Assembly (NCBI GenBank): GCA_029098505.1
Contig: JAQXOE010000010.1
Coordinates: 1 to 64,000, forward strand
DNA: 64,000 nt
Origin: Bacteroidales bacterium
GTDB lineage: Bacteria > Bacteroidota > Bacteroidia > Bacteroidales > UBA932
Reading direction: 5' to 3'
Of the stretch, positions 1 to 9,371 are shown piece after piece (position 1 is the first letter of the stretch; each line of letters opens with the position of its first letter). The notes under the pieces are model-generated. The model did not search any database. It saw only the letters and a list, made by a program, of their open reading frames with translations, and was not told the DNA's origin. A program made the translations under genes and the position numbers.

Positions 1-150
1 TATCCGGATATCCTGAACTTCTTCGAAAACAGATCAACGAACGCTTCCGCGGAATCCTTCAACTCCAAAATCAAGAACTTCCGTGCTCAACTAAGAGGTG
101 TATCCGATGTCAAATACTTCCTCTTTAGACTTCAGAATATCCATGCTTAA
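1..150 (+). CDS. ISL3/IS204-like transposase, C-terminal end only (truncated by window start)
   Basis: Frame 1 reads YPDILNFFENRSTNASAESFNSKIKNFRAQLRGVSDVKYFLFRLQNIHA*, typical of the ISL3-family transposase C-terminus. Confidence 0.8.
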   Translation, partial: YPDILNFFENRSTNASAESFNSKIKNFRAQLRGVSDVKYFLFRLQNIHA

Positions 151-210
151 ACACATAGTTTTCCCCCCTGACCCAGTTTTTCTTTGTCAACAGATTAGTA
201 TACATTACTT

Positions 211-753
211 ATGAAACGCTTGCTCATTGCTATAATTGCTTTACTCACTGTAACTTGCTCTTTTGCACAGCCTCGTGCACTTGGCGGCTATGTCTCCATT
301 TTTAGCGATGGTGTATATTACCAACATACTATTGCCGAGAGCGTTTTTTTCGAAGCTCAGTTAGGTCTGGATAACAGTACATTTGTGAAATTTGGCCCTG
401 GTGCGGACTTAAGTGTAAACATCAACTTCATTGTTGCCAGCGTTCCCAAAAATAACAGAACAACGAATTTTTGGTATGGAATAGGTCTTCATGGTTCATA
501 TGGAGTAACAGGCTTGTATCATCCTGCTAATGATACAAATCCATTTGTCGGTATTGCCCTGAATCTTGGTTTTGACATCTCATTCAATAATCATCTTCAA
601 TTCTATACTAAATGGAGCCCGAAATTCGGAAAGACTTGGGGATTAAGTAATGAATATGAGGGTAATCCCACATCAAAGATGGTCTCACAATTTGATTTCG
701 CAAAAGCCATCTTAGGCATTATTCCGGAATTTGGCTTAGCTTATTCGTTTTAG
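211..753 (+). CDS. outer-membrane beta-barrel-like secreted protein, function unknown
   Basis: 180 aa ORF with signal peptide (MKRLLIAIIALLTVTCSFAQ) and C-terminal aromatic F. Confidence 0.6.
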   Translation: MKRLLIAIIALLTVTCSFAQPRALGGYVSIFSDGVYYQHTIAESVFFEAQLGLDNSTFVKFGPGADLSVNINFIVASVPKNNRTTNFWYGIGLHGSYGVTGLYHPANDTNPFVGIALNLGFDISFNNHLQFYTKWSPKFGKTWGLSNEYEGNPTSKMVSQFDFAKAILGIIPEFGLAYSF

Positions 754-766
754 CTAAACCTTCTCT

Positions 767-821
767 TGTGGGGGCTTCCTAGTCTTGCTCTGGCTGTGGG
801 GCTTCCTCGGCCGACTCTGGC
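767..821. repeat. two-copy direct repeat, ~27-28 bp (TGTGGGGGCTTCCT...CTCTGGC)
   Basis: 767-794 and 795-821 share TGTGGGG(G)CTTCCT and CTCTGGC. Confidence 0.7.
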
Positions 822-824
822 CAT

Positions 825-935
825 GGGGGATAAGTGCCTGGTAGTCAGTGAATTAAGCATTTGTCTATGGTAAATTTTGCCCATAGACAATTAGCTAAAA
901 CATTGATACACAATAGGTTATCCCCCCCCCACGCG
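825..935 (+). repeat. interspersed palindromic element, copy 1
   Basis: GGGGGATAAGTGCCTGGTAGTCAG...TTGTCTATGG-N10-CCATAGACAA...TTGATACACAATAGGTTATC(C9)ACGC; matches 28651-28764 (reverse), 45556-45665, 47235-47342. Confidence 0.85.
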
Positions 936-1049
936 AACCGCAGCATAAGGAACCACGCTAACTGCGGCATAAGGAACCACGCTAACTGCGGCAAAGGGAA
1001 CCACGCTAACCGCGGCATAAGGAACCACGCTAACCGCGGCAAAAGACCC
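931..1049. repeat. 24-bp tandem repeat, about 5 units (ACGCTAACYGCGGCATAAGGAACC)
   Basis: Units at 931, 955, 979, 1003, 1027 read directly; last unit degenerate. Confidence 0.9.
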
Positions 1050-1292
1050 TGCGTACCCGCGCTGCTGAGTCCATTGAAGTTCTGCGGAAACCTGCATCCA
1101 CCCACGAAGGCCAATGAAGCCATTCGGAAGGCCGCTGACATCTCGCGGAAGCTCGCTGTCAGTCCTTTTTGCTTTCCCTTTCTTTGATTTCACAGTGATA
1201 TTCTAAAATATTTCAAGCCTAAATCGTTAAATATTAATAAATAGGCACGAATATTGTGTAAAAATATCACCCGTTGTTTTATCAAAGAAAAA

Positions 1293-2762
1293 ATGAAGAA
1301 AGGTTTATTATTGTTGATTTCCTCACTTCTCATCGCGCCTGCCAATGTGTTCGCACAGTTCAGGACAGACCTGCCCGAGGCTTCAGTCGAAGAGCAGGAA
1401 ACAGAGCCTGCGCTTGTCCTCACACTGGAAAAGGCTATAGAAATTGCCTTGAGCGAAAATGCTGCGGTGAAAGTGGCGGATATGGAAATTCAGAGAAGCT
1501 CCTATGCTTTGAAGGGCTCTTACGCTTCTCTGTTCCCGTCTCTTGACGGATCTGCTTCTTATTCAAGAACTATCAAGAAGCAGGTGATGTATATGGATTT
1601 TGATATGAGCGCCCTCGGAGGTATGGGTGGCGGACAGGGTTCAGGAGATACTGAAATACCTGATATGGGTGATACATCAGCCTCTTCAGGGGCTTCCTCT
1701 TCAGGTGGCGGTATTGAGGTTGGCCGTTGGAATACCTATACTGCAGGAGTCCAGGCCACTATGCCTTTGGTAAATGCCCAGCTTTGGAAGAGCATCAAGA
1801 TTTCAGCCCAGGATGTTGAACTGGCAGTTGAAAAGGCCAGGTCATCCAAGCTTGAGACCGTGACCCAGGTAAAACAGGCCTTCTATGGTGTTCTGCTTGC
1901 CAAGGAAGCCTTCAATGTTTACAAGAGCGTTTACGAGAATGCGCTTGACAATTTCAAGCAGACCGAGATGCGCTACAACGTGCAGAAGGCTTCGGAACTT
2001 GAGTACCAGCGCGCGAAGGCGACTGTCCAGAATGCCATTCCGAACGTTTACGACTCTGAGAATTCGGTGATACTTGGCTTGTGGCAGCTCAAGGCTGTGA
2101 TGGGCATTGACCTTGACACTGAGATTGACATTGCCGGAAGCCTCAATGACTATAGCGAGCATATGTTCCGCGATATGTACGAAGGCAGCGAGATGACTCT
2201 TGAGGGCAATTCCACCCTCCGCCAGCTTGCGATTCAGGCTGAGGAGCTAGCCAATGCCGTAAAGCTGCAGCAATACGCATCTCTTCCTTCGCTCGGACTT
2301 TCGTTCTCATACAGTATGAATGCGATGACCAACGATTTCAAATTCAGTGAGTACCAGTGGTCTCCTTATTCAGCTGTCGGCCTCAGCTTGCAGATTCCTA
2401 TCTTCGCGGGCGGAAAGCGCTCGAATGCCGTTCGCCAGGCCCAGACCCAGTACAATCAGATGAAGGTGCAGCAGGAGAATACCGAGCGGCAATTGAAGAT
2501 TGCCATTCGCCAGTATCTCTCGCAGATGGAGACGAGCATGAAGAACTATTACGCCGCTGAGGCGGGAGTCGAGACTGCTCTCAAGGCCTTCGATATTGCC
2601 CAGAAAACCTACAACCTCGGCAAGAGCACCATCACTGAGCTCAATGACGCGAGACTCGCGCTGACCCAGGCACAACTCGGCCAGTCTCAGGCCATTTATA
2701 ACTTCGTAATTGCAAAAGCCAATCTTGAGCAGACCCTCGGATGTGATCTGACTCTACAATAA
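1293..2762 (+). CDS. TolC family outer membrane efflux protein
   Basis: ORF 1254..2762; start at internal M (1293) gives signal peptide MKKGLLLLISSLLIAPANVFAQ; TolC-like, followed by MFP and RND genes. Confidence 0.9.
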   Translation: MKKGLLLLISSLLIAPANVFAQFRTDLPEASVEEQETEPALVLTLEKAIEIALSENAAVKVADMEIQRSSYALKGSYASLFPSLDGSASYSRTIKKQVMYMDFDMSALGGMGGGQGSGDTEIPDMGDTSASSGASSSGGGIEVGRWNTYTAGVQATMPLVNAQLWKSIKISAQDVELAVEKARSSKLETVTQVKQAFYGVLLAKEAFNVYKSVYENALDNFKQTEMRYNVQKASELEYQRAKATVQNAIPNVYDSENSVILGLWQLKAVMGIDLDTEIDIAGSLNDYSEHMFRDMYEGSEMTLEGNSTLRQLAIQAEELANAVKLQQYASLPSLGLSFSYSMNAMTNDFKFSEYQWSPYSAVGLSLQIPIFAGGKRSNAVRQAQTQYNQMKVQQENTERQLKIAIRQYLSQMETSMKNYYAAEAGVETALKAFDIAQKTYNLGKSTITELNDARLALTQAQLGQSQAIYNFVIAKANLEQTLGCDLTLQ

Positions 2763-2780
2763 ACAATCAATCAGAAGAAT

Positions 2781-3812
2781 ATGAAATCAGGATTCAATTC
2801 AATCGTGATAGCAGGACTTGCCCTGATGGCGGTATCCTGCGCTCAAAATTCACCAAAAGGAAAAGCTGAGGAAAAGATGCCACAACTTGTGAACAATGTG
2901 GAAGTGGCTACAGCTGTGATTAAGGAAGTGCCTCAGGATGAAACATATACAACTACCGTTCAGGCTTATGTGACTAACAATGTCGTGCCTCAGAGCGGCT
3001 CGCGTATCAAGAAAATCAATGTCGAGATAGGCGATTTCGTGAGCAAGGGACAGGTGCTCGCCGAGATGGACCAGGCCAATCTCCAGCAGACACGCCTCAA
3101 GCTGGCCAACGATTCTACCGAGCTTGGCCGTCTCAAGGAGCTCTATGCCCAGGGTGGTATCTCAAAGTCTGATTTCGAGCAGGTTCAGCTGGCATACAAT
3201 GTATCCAGGACCCAGTACGAGAACCTCGTTGAGAATACCATACTCCGCTCTCCTGTAAACGGAGTCATCACAGCTCGCAACTATGATGCGGGCGATATGT
3301 ATGCGATGTCATCTCCTATCTTTACAGTCCAGCAGATTACTCCTGTCAAGCTCCTCGTGGCTATTTCGGAAACTGATTACACCAAGGTAAAGAAGGGTGA
3401 TTCAGTTCAGGTGACCGCAGATGCCCTTCCTGGAAGGACATTCACCGGCAAGGTGGACCGCATCTATCCTACCATCGATCCCGCTACCCATACCTTTACA
3501 GCGGAGGTGGTAGTTCAGAATTCTGACAGGGCCCTCCGTCCTGGAATGTTTGCTCGCGCCCACGTGACCTTTGCCGTAAACAAGAGCATTGTCATTCCTG
3601 ACAGCGGTATTATGAAACTTCAGGGCTCAGGCCAGAAGTCTGTATTTGTACTTAATTCTGACAATACGGTTTCCAGCCGTGTCGTTACTGTCGGAAGGCA
3701 TTACGAGGGCCAGTATGAGATTCTTTCAGGCCTCAATGAAGGTGAACAGGTAGTTGTCAAGGGCTTCTCATCCCTCAAGAGCGGATCAGAAGTCAACGTA
3801 ATCTCCAAATAG
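2781..3812 (+). CDS. RND efflux periplasmic adaptor (HlyD/MFP)
   Basis: Lipoprotein signal, biotinyl-lipoyl-like half motifs, operon context. Confidence 0.93.
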   Translation: MKSGFNSIVIAGLALMAVSCAQNSPKGKAEEKMPQLVNNVEVATAVIKEVPQDETYTTTVQAYVTNNVVPQSGSRIKKINVEIGDFVSKGQVLAEMDQANLQQTRLKLANDSTELGRLKELYAQGGISKSDFEQVQLAYNVSRTQYENLVENTILRSPVNGVITARNYDAGDMYAMSSPIFTVQQITPVKLLVAISETDYTKVKKGDSVQVTADALPGRTFTGKVDRIYPTIDPATHTFTAEVVVQNSDRALRPGMFARAHVTFAVNKSIVIPDSGIMKLQGSGQKSVFVLNSDNTVSSRVVTVGRHYEGQYEILSGLNEGEQVVVKGFSSLKSGSEVNVISK

Positions 3813-3821
3813 CAGAATCAA

Positions 3822-6800
3822 ATGAGCATATATAGAAAAGCGGTGAATAATCCGGTCACGACGGCGCTCGTTTTCGTCGCCTTTATGGTGTTCGGAGTAT
3901 TCTCCCTTATCAAAACCCCTATTGCCCAGTTCCCGGACTTCGACGCCAATGTCATTATGGTGATGTCATCGTATCCGGGTACGAGTGCAGCCGATATCGA
4001 GACCAATCTTACCAAGACTCTCGAGAATACTCTCAATGGAGTGAGCCACCTCAAGGAACTCAACTCCACCTCGAGGGAGAATATGTCCCTCATTATGCTC
4101 CAGTTCGAGTACGGCATTGACATTGACGATGCCACCAATGACGTACGTGACAAGATAGATATGGTCAGCTCTGCACTTCCTGACGGTGCTTCAAAGCCTG
4201 TCATAATGAAGTTCAGCGCTGAGGATATGCCTATTATGATTATGTCGGCGACGGCGGAGGAAAGTCTTCCGGGACTTGAGAAAATCCTTGATGACAAGCT
4301 TGCCACCCCTCTCGCACGAGTATCAGGCGTGGGTACCGTATCCATCACCGGAGCTCCTTCACGCGAGATCCAGGTATATTGCGACCCTGTAAAACTTCAG
4401 GCTTACGGCTTGTCAGTCAGCACTATATCCCAGATTATCGCATCAGAAAACAGGAACATCCCTTCCGGAAGCATTGACATAGGTTCGGAGACTGCATCCC
4501 TCAGAGTGGAGGGCGAATTCTCGGATCCTTCTGAGCTTCTGGACGTAGTGCTTGGTTCCTTCAACGGCCGGGTGGTCTATCTCAGGGATGTGGCTGATAT
4601 TCACGACGGTTCACAGGAGAAGGAAGTGGAGTCATATACCGACGGCATACGTTCGGCACAGATTGTCATCCAGAAGCAGAGCGGTGCGAATACCGTCAAC
4701 GTTATACGTAACGTGAAGAAGACTCTTGCCGAGGTCGAGAAAACCCTCCCTTCTGATATAGTCGTGACTACAGTCGTGGACTCATCCAGCGAGATTGTCA
4801 ATACCATCAACTCATTGAAGGAAACCATCATCATCACCTTCCTGGTGGTTATGCTTGTGGTATTTGTCTTCCTTGGCAGGTGGAGAGCCACCTTCATCAT
4901 CGTGCTTTCCATCCCTATTGCCCTTCTCGCATCTCTGGTTTATCTCTTCGCGACCGGCAATACCCTGAATATCATTTCGATGTCAGCGCTTTCGATAGCG
5001 ATAGGTATGGTCGTCGATGATGCAATCGTGGTGCTGGAGAACATTTCCACCCATCTCGAGCGCGGAGAAAAGGCCAAAGAGGCTGCTGTTCACGGTACTT
5101 CCGAGGTAGCAATCTCCGTAATCGCTTCCACCCTCACTATGCTCTGCGTGTTCCTGCCTCTCACAATGATGACAGGTATGGCGGGCATTATGTTCAAGCA
5201 GTTGGGCTGGATAGTCAGCATCATTATGATAGTCTCTACGACCGCAGCGCTTACCCTCGTGCCTATGATGTGCTCGAAGATGCTTAAGGCCGGTCCAAAG
5301 ACAGGAAAGCTCCATACACTTATTTTTACACCTATCAATAAGGCTCTCGACTGGATTTCAGCCGTCTATGCAAAGATTATTGCTTGGGCTGTAACTCATC
5401 GCAAGACTGTGGTGCTGAGTGCGTTGGCTATTTTTGCCCTGGTACTTGGCCTGCTCGGACCGAGAATCGAGACCGAGTTCTTCCCTCACAGCGACAGCGA
5501 CCGTCTCACAGTCAGTATTGAGCTTCCTGCCGGAACTAACCAGGATGTGACGGCAGACTTCGCAAAGCGTTTCTACGCTCACGTTCTTGAGGCTGTACCG
5601 GAGATACTGATTTGCAGCTACAACTATGGTCAGGCTGATGCTGACAATGCCTATGCAAGTATGAGGTCGAACGGTTCGAACATTATGTCAATGAATATGA
5701 ACATAGGCAGTTCGGAGAATCGTAAGCGTACTTCTGCTGAGCTGGCAGACGTTATCCGTGACGTGATGAATTCCTATCCGGAAATCAAGAAGGGAACTGT
5801 CAGTGAAGGCGGCGGCGGAATGGGCGGCGCTTCTTCAGTCAAACTCGAGATTTACGGTTATGATTTTGGCACCACCGATGCAGTGGCAGCGCAGTTCAAG
5901 GAGATGATGCTCGAAAATCCGGCATTCACTGAGGTGATTATCAGCCGTGATGAGTATACTCCTGAGTATCAGATGTCTTTCGACAGAACCAAGCTTGCCG
6001 TAGCCGGTTTGAACTCATCTACAGCAGCTGCAGCTTTCAGCGCTGCAATGAGCGGATCCGTCGGTTCCTTCTACCGTGAGAACGGTGATGAGTACAATAT
6101 CCGCGTCAGATATGCTCCTGAGTTCAGGACCAGCATCGAGGATATTGAAAATATCGTTGTTTACAACAATGCCGGCAAGGCCTTGAGAATGAAGGATCTC
6201 GGAACGGTTGTCGAGGCCGAGGTACCGCCTTCAATTTCCAGAAAGGACCGCGAAAGAGTGGTGACGGTCACCGGAGTCGTAGCCAACGACATTCCTCTTG
6301 GAAAGGCAGTCAAGGTATCGCAGAGCTTAATCGAAAATGCAGAAGTCCCTTCAGAGGTGTCTGTGGAGATAGCCGGTGACTATGAAGACCAGCAGGAAAT
6401 GTTCGGCGATATGATATTGCTGATGGTACTCATTGTCCTGCTTGTATATATGGTGATGGCATCTCAGTTCGAGTCATTTATGAGTCCTTTCGTGATTATG
6501 TTCTCGGTTCCATTCGCATTCGTGGGAGTGATACTCGGTCTTTCATTGACCGGAACAGCTCTTGGAATGATGGCAATGGTCGGTATCATTATCCTCTTGG
6601 GTATAGTGGTCAAGAACGGTATTGTGCTCATTGACTACACCATACTTTGCCGTGAAAGGGGTATGAGCGTCATAGACTCTACCGTTGCGGCTGCCCGCAG
6701 CCGTCTCCGTCCTATCCTTATGACCACCCTTACCACCGTGCTTGGTATGCTCCCTATGGCTCTCGGCACAGGCGAAGGTTCGGAAATGTGGCGTTCACTC

Positions 6801-6926
6801 GGTATGACGGTATGTTGGGGTCTTTCAGTATCATCCCTCATCACTCTCATACTCATTCCTACTGTTTATTGCGCCATTGCGCTCCGCCAGGAACGCAAAA
6901 AGGCTAAGAAGGCACTCAAAGCATAG
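3822..6926 (+). CDS. efflux RND transporter permease (AcrB/HAE family)
   Basis: 1034 aa, RND multi-TM architecture, GMVVDDAIVVLENI motif. Confidence 0.96.
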   Translation: MSIYRKAVNNPVTTALVFVAFMVFGVFSLIKTPIAQFPDFDANVIMVMSSYPGTSAADIETNLTKTLENTLNGVSHLKELNSTSRENMSLIMLQFEYGIDIDDATNDVRDKIDMVSSALPDGASKPVIMKFSAEDMPIMIMSATAEESLPGLEKILDDKLATPLARVSGVGTVSITGAPSREIQVYCDPVKLQAYGLSVSTISQIIASENRNIPSGSIDIGSETASLRVEGEFSDPSELLDVVLGSFNGRVVYLRDVADIHDGSQEKEVESYTDGIRSAQIVIQKQSGANTVNVIRNVKKTLAEVEKTLPSDIVVTTVVDSSSEIVNTINSLKETIIITFLVVMLVVFVFLGRWRATFIIVLSIPIALLASLVYLFATGNTLNIISMSALSIAIGMVVDDAIVVLENISTHLERGEKAKEAAVHGTSEVAISVIASTLTMLCVFLPLTMMTGMAGIMFKQLGWIVSIIMIVSTTAALTLVPMMCSKMLKAGPKTGKLHTLIFTPINKALDWISAVYAKIIAWAVTHRKTVVLSALAIFALVLGLLGPRIETEFFPHSDSDRLTVSIELPAGTNQDVTADFAKRFYAHVLEAVPEILICSYNYGQADADNAYASMRSNGSNIMSMNMNIGSSENRKRTSAELADVIRDVMNSYPEIKKGTVSEGGGGMGGASSVKLEIYGYDFGTTDAVAAQFKEMMLENPAFTEVIISRDEYTPEYQMSFDRTKLAVAGLNSSTAAAAFSAAMSGSVGSFYRENGDEYNIRVRYAPEFRTSIEDIENIVVYNNAGKALRMKDLGTVVEAEVPPSISRKDRERVVTVTGVVANDIPLGKAVKVSQSLIENAEVPSEVSVEIAGDYEDQQEMFGDMILLMVLIVLLVYMVMASQFESFMSPFVIMFSVPFAFVGVILGLSLTGTALGMMAMVGIIILLGIVVKNGIVLIDYTILCRERGMSVIDSTVAAARSRLRPILMTTLTTVLGMLPMALGTGEGSEMWRSLGMTVCWGLSVSSLITLILIPTVYCAIALRQERKKAKKALKA

Positions 6927-6932
6927 TACAAT

Positions 6933-7226
6933 ATGAAAGCAATATTCGTATCATACAATCAGGCATACAACCAGGAGATAATCGAAGTTCTTGAAAAGAA
7001 CGGACAGAGGGGCTTCACGAACTGGGAGAATATCCAGGGACGCGGCTCTGTTGACGGGACTCCGCATTATGGAAACCACGCCTGGCCGGAGATGAACTTC
7101 GCCCTCCTGACCGTGGTTGAAGACGGAAAGGTCGATTCTATCCTGAAGGACCTGAAAACCAAGGACGAGGACTATAAGGATTTGGGACTCAGGGCTTTCG
7201 TCTGGAATATAGAACAACAGTTATAG
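6933..7226 (+). CDS. PG0541-like transporter-associated protein (PII-like fold)
   Basis: 97 aa; MKAIFVSYNQAYNQEIIEVLEKNGQRGFTNWENIQGRGSVDGTPHYGNHAWPEMN; 6 bp after RND permease. Confidence 0.75.
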   Translation: MKAIFVSYNQAYNQEIIEVLEKNGQRGFTNWENIQGRGSVDGTPHYGNHAWPEMNFALLTVVEDGKVDSILKDLKTKDEDYKDLGLRAFVWNIEQQL

Positions 7227-7246
7227 GTTCCGGCTTGCTATTTGAT

Positions 7247-7287
7247 ATCCAACCATAAATTCATATATTTGTGGTTGGATTTTTTTT
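7247..7287 (+). terminator. intrinsic terminator hairpin with T-tract
   Basis: ATCCAACCAtAAATtcatatATTTgTGGTTGGAT followed by T-run. Confidence 0.85.
7264..7271 (+). promoter_or_regulatory. Bacteroidetes -7 box TATATTTG for trxA (TTTG -33 at 7241-7244, 19 bp spacer)
   Basis: Matches TTTG-N17-23-TANNTTTG; lies inside the terminator hairpin. Confidence 0.65.
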
Positions 7288-7303
7288 ATAACACTAAAGA
7301 ATT

Positions 7304-7618
7304 ATGGCAAAAGTAGTAAACAATTCAAATATCGCTGAGATACTTGCAGGTGACAAGCCTGTAATGATAGATTTTTGGGCAGTATGGTGCGGACCATGCA
7401 AGGCTCTGTCTCCTACTGTTGACGAAGTGGCGGAAGAATATGCCGACAGGGCAGTCATTGCCAAGTGCAATGTTGACGATGCTGACGATGTGGCTATGCA
7501 GTACCGTATCAGGAATATACCTACCCTGCTTTTCTTTAAGGACGGGGAACTCAAGGAGAGACTTGTCGGCCTAGTGTCGAAGAAGGAGATTACCGACATT
7601 CTTGACAGACTCGCATAA
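7304..7618 (+). CDS. trxA: thioredoxin
   Basis: 104 aa with WCGPCK active site. Confidence 0.97.
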   Translation: MAKVVNNSNIAEILAGDKPVMIDFWAVWCGPCKALSPTVDEVAEEYADRAVIAKCNVDDADDVAMQYRIRNIPTLLFFKDGELKERLVGLVSKKEITDILDRLA

Positions 7619-7630
7619 TTCTGTCCGTCT

Positions 7631-8350
7631 ATGAGAAGGTTGGCCGCACTTCTGGCATCTTTGATAATTTGTGCTCCTCTTCTGGCCCAGAATACTCCTG
7701 GAGAGGGACCTTCTATGTTGAGCGTCGGCTCGGCCGCATTCATTGGCGGTCTCGGTACCGCTGCTCTCCTCAGTAATAGCGATTACTCCAGTTTTGGTAT
7801 CATTGCTGGTTCGACCTCTTCAAGTACGTCCTTGGATGATCTCAAGACGGCAGCGGTGAATCAGTTCCACATAGGTGTGGTAGCCAAGCTTCCTCTTCCT
7901 CTGGGGCTTAACCTGCAGCCGGCGCTGATGTACAATGTGAAGGGTACCCTCGTTGACGGTGATATCCAGAATGCCAGATTGGATGCTACGGTGGGGTATC
8001 TGGAACTTCCCGTACAGGTTCAATGGGGCATCGGACTCGGAAAATTGCGTCCTTTCGTACTTGCGGAGCCTTTTGTGGGATATGCACTCAATACCAAGGG
8101 TGAGTTCAGTATCAGCGAGGCAAAGAAACCGGCTTCTGAACTGATAAATCGTCTGGAGTATGGTTTTGGGCTCGGTGCCGGCCTTGAAGTGGGCAATTTC
8201 CAGCTCAGCGGAAGGTATTTCTGGAATTTGGGCCAGCTTGTTGCTACCGAGGGAGTGGACCTTGACCGGATTAACGTCTCGATAAGGGACGCTATTTCCC
8301 AGAGGGATTCCTTCAACGGCTTTTCCCTCTCTCTGGCTTTCTTCTTCTGA
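7631..8350 (+). CDS. outer membrane beta-barrel (porin-like) protein
   Basis: Signal peptide, beta-barrel pattern, terminal SLAFFF. Confidence 0.65.
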   Translation: MRRLAALLASLIICAPLLAQNTPGEGPSMLSVGSAAFIGGLGTAALLSNSDYSSFGIIAGSTSSSTSLDDLKTAAVNQFHIGVVAKLPLPLGLNLQPALMYNVKGTLVDGDIQNARLDATVGYLELPVQVQWGIGLGKLRPFVLAEPFVGYALNTKGEFSISEAKKPASELINRLEYGFGLGAGLEVGNFQLSGRYFWNLGQLVATEGVDLDRINVSIRDAISQRDSFNGFSLSLAFFF

Positions 8351-8382
8351 TTGGGAACTGCTGTTTTACGTAAGGAACCAAA

Positions 8383-9363
8383 ATGGATAAAAACGCTATT
8401 CTGGACTATCTGGGCGAAGACTGGCCCAGGATGCTTGGCCTGATTTCTTCTTCCCTGAGCAGTGATGTGAGCCTGTTGAACGATACCAATGCCTCCTTCC
8501 TGGAACACTCAGGCAAGAAACTCAGACCGCTTATTGCCCTTATTGTGGCCAAGACCTGTGGAAATGGTGAGTTGAATGAGGACAGTCTTCATTATGCTGC
8601 TGCGTCCGAACTGCTGCACAATGCCACTCTCCTGCACGATGATGTTGTCGATGGAAGTGAGACAAGGCGGGGAGTGCCTACAGTAGCCTCCCTATTAGGC
8701 GGAACGGCTTCGGTGCTGATAGGCGACTTCTGGCTTGCCAAGGCTGTGGAGACAATGTTTGCTACCGATACCGTGGATGGTAAGGTGGTGAAGGTGTTCA
8801 CGAAGACCCTGTCCGACCTGGCTGAGGGTGAGATGCTTCAGCTCCAGAAATCTGGCAATGGAGATACTTCGGAGGCCGATTATTTCCGTATCATCTATTC
8901 GAAGACGGCGTCGCTCTTTGAAGCGGCCTGTGTTTCGGCGGCTATTTCTGTCGGTTCTGCTCCTGCGATAATCGAGGCTGTGAGGGAGTATGCGGTGAAC
9001 ATAGGACTGGCCTTCCAGATTAAGGACGACATTCTGGACTATTCAGGAAATGATATAGGAAAACCAACTGGAGCCGATATAAAGGAACAGAAAATCACCT
9101 TGCCCCTGCTGGGAGCTCTCCACAGGCTTGATCCGGAAAAGGAGAAGACTGTCCGAAAGGCTGTCTGCGACATTGCCGAGCATCCAGAGCAGGCGGAAAG
9201 CGTGTTTGAACTGGTAAGGGAGTATGGTGGAGTGGAGTATGCCACGGAAAGGCTGCACGAGTGCTGCAATAAGGCGGTAAATGCCCTGAAAGTCTTCCCG
9301 GACTGCGAAGGCAAGAGTTATCTTGCTGATATAGCGGAGTTTATTGCCGATAGGAAAAATTGA
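8383..9363 (+). CDS. polyprenyl synthetase (isoprenyl diphosphate synthase)
   Basis: LLHDDVVDGSETRRG and KDDILDY aspartate-rich motifs. Confidence 0.95.
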   Translation: MDKNAILDYLGEDWPRMLGLISSSLSSDVSLLNDTNASFLEHSGKKLRPLIALIVAKTCGNGELNEDSLHYAAASELLHNATLLHDDVVDGSETRRGVPTVASLLGGTASVLIGDFWLAKAVETMFATDTVDGKVVKVFTKTLSDLAEGEMLQLQKSGNGDTSEADYFRIIYSKTASLFEAACVSAAISVGSAPAIIEAVREYAVNIGLAFQIKDDILDYSGNDIGKPTGADIKEQKITLPLLGALHRLDPEKEKTVRKAVCDIAEHPEQAESVFELVREYGGVEYATERLHECCNKAVNALKVFPDCEGKSYLADIAEFIADRKN

Positions 9364-9371
9364 CAAGGACG

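Noticed and set aside
825-935. DnaA-box-like TTATCC motifs in the repeat elements as replication origins
   Set aside because: TTATCCCCC lacks the ACA/CA ending of a DnaA box and copies are dispersed between unrelated genes; no dnaA or dnaN nearby.
845-1193. Repeat-rich ORFs (108 aa +, 98 aa and 91 aa -) with WFLMPRLAWF / VSVVPYAA / RNHANCG repeats
   Set aside because: They arise because the 24-bp tandem repeat is a multiple of 3 and stays open in several frames; no start context or homologous domain is visible.
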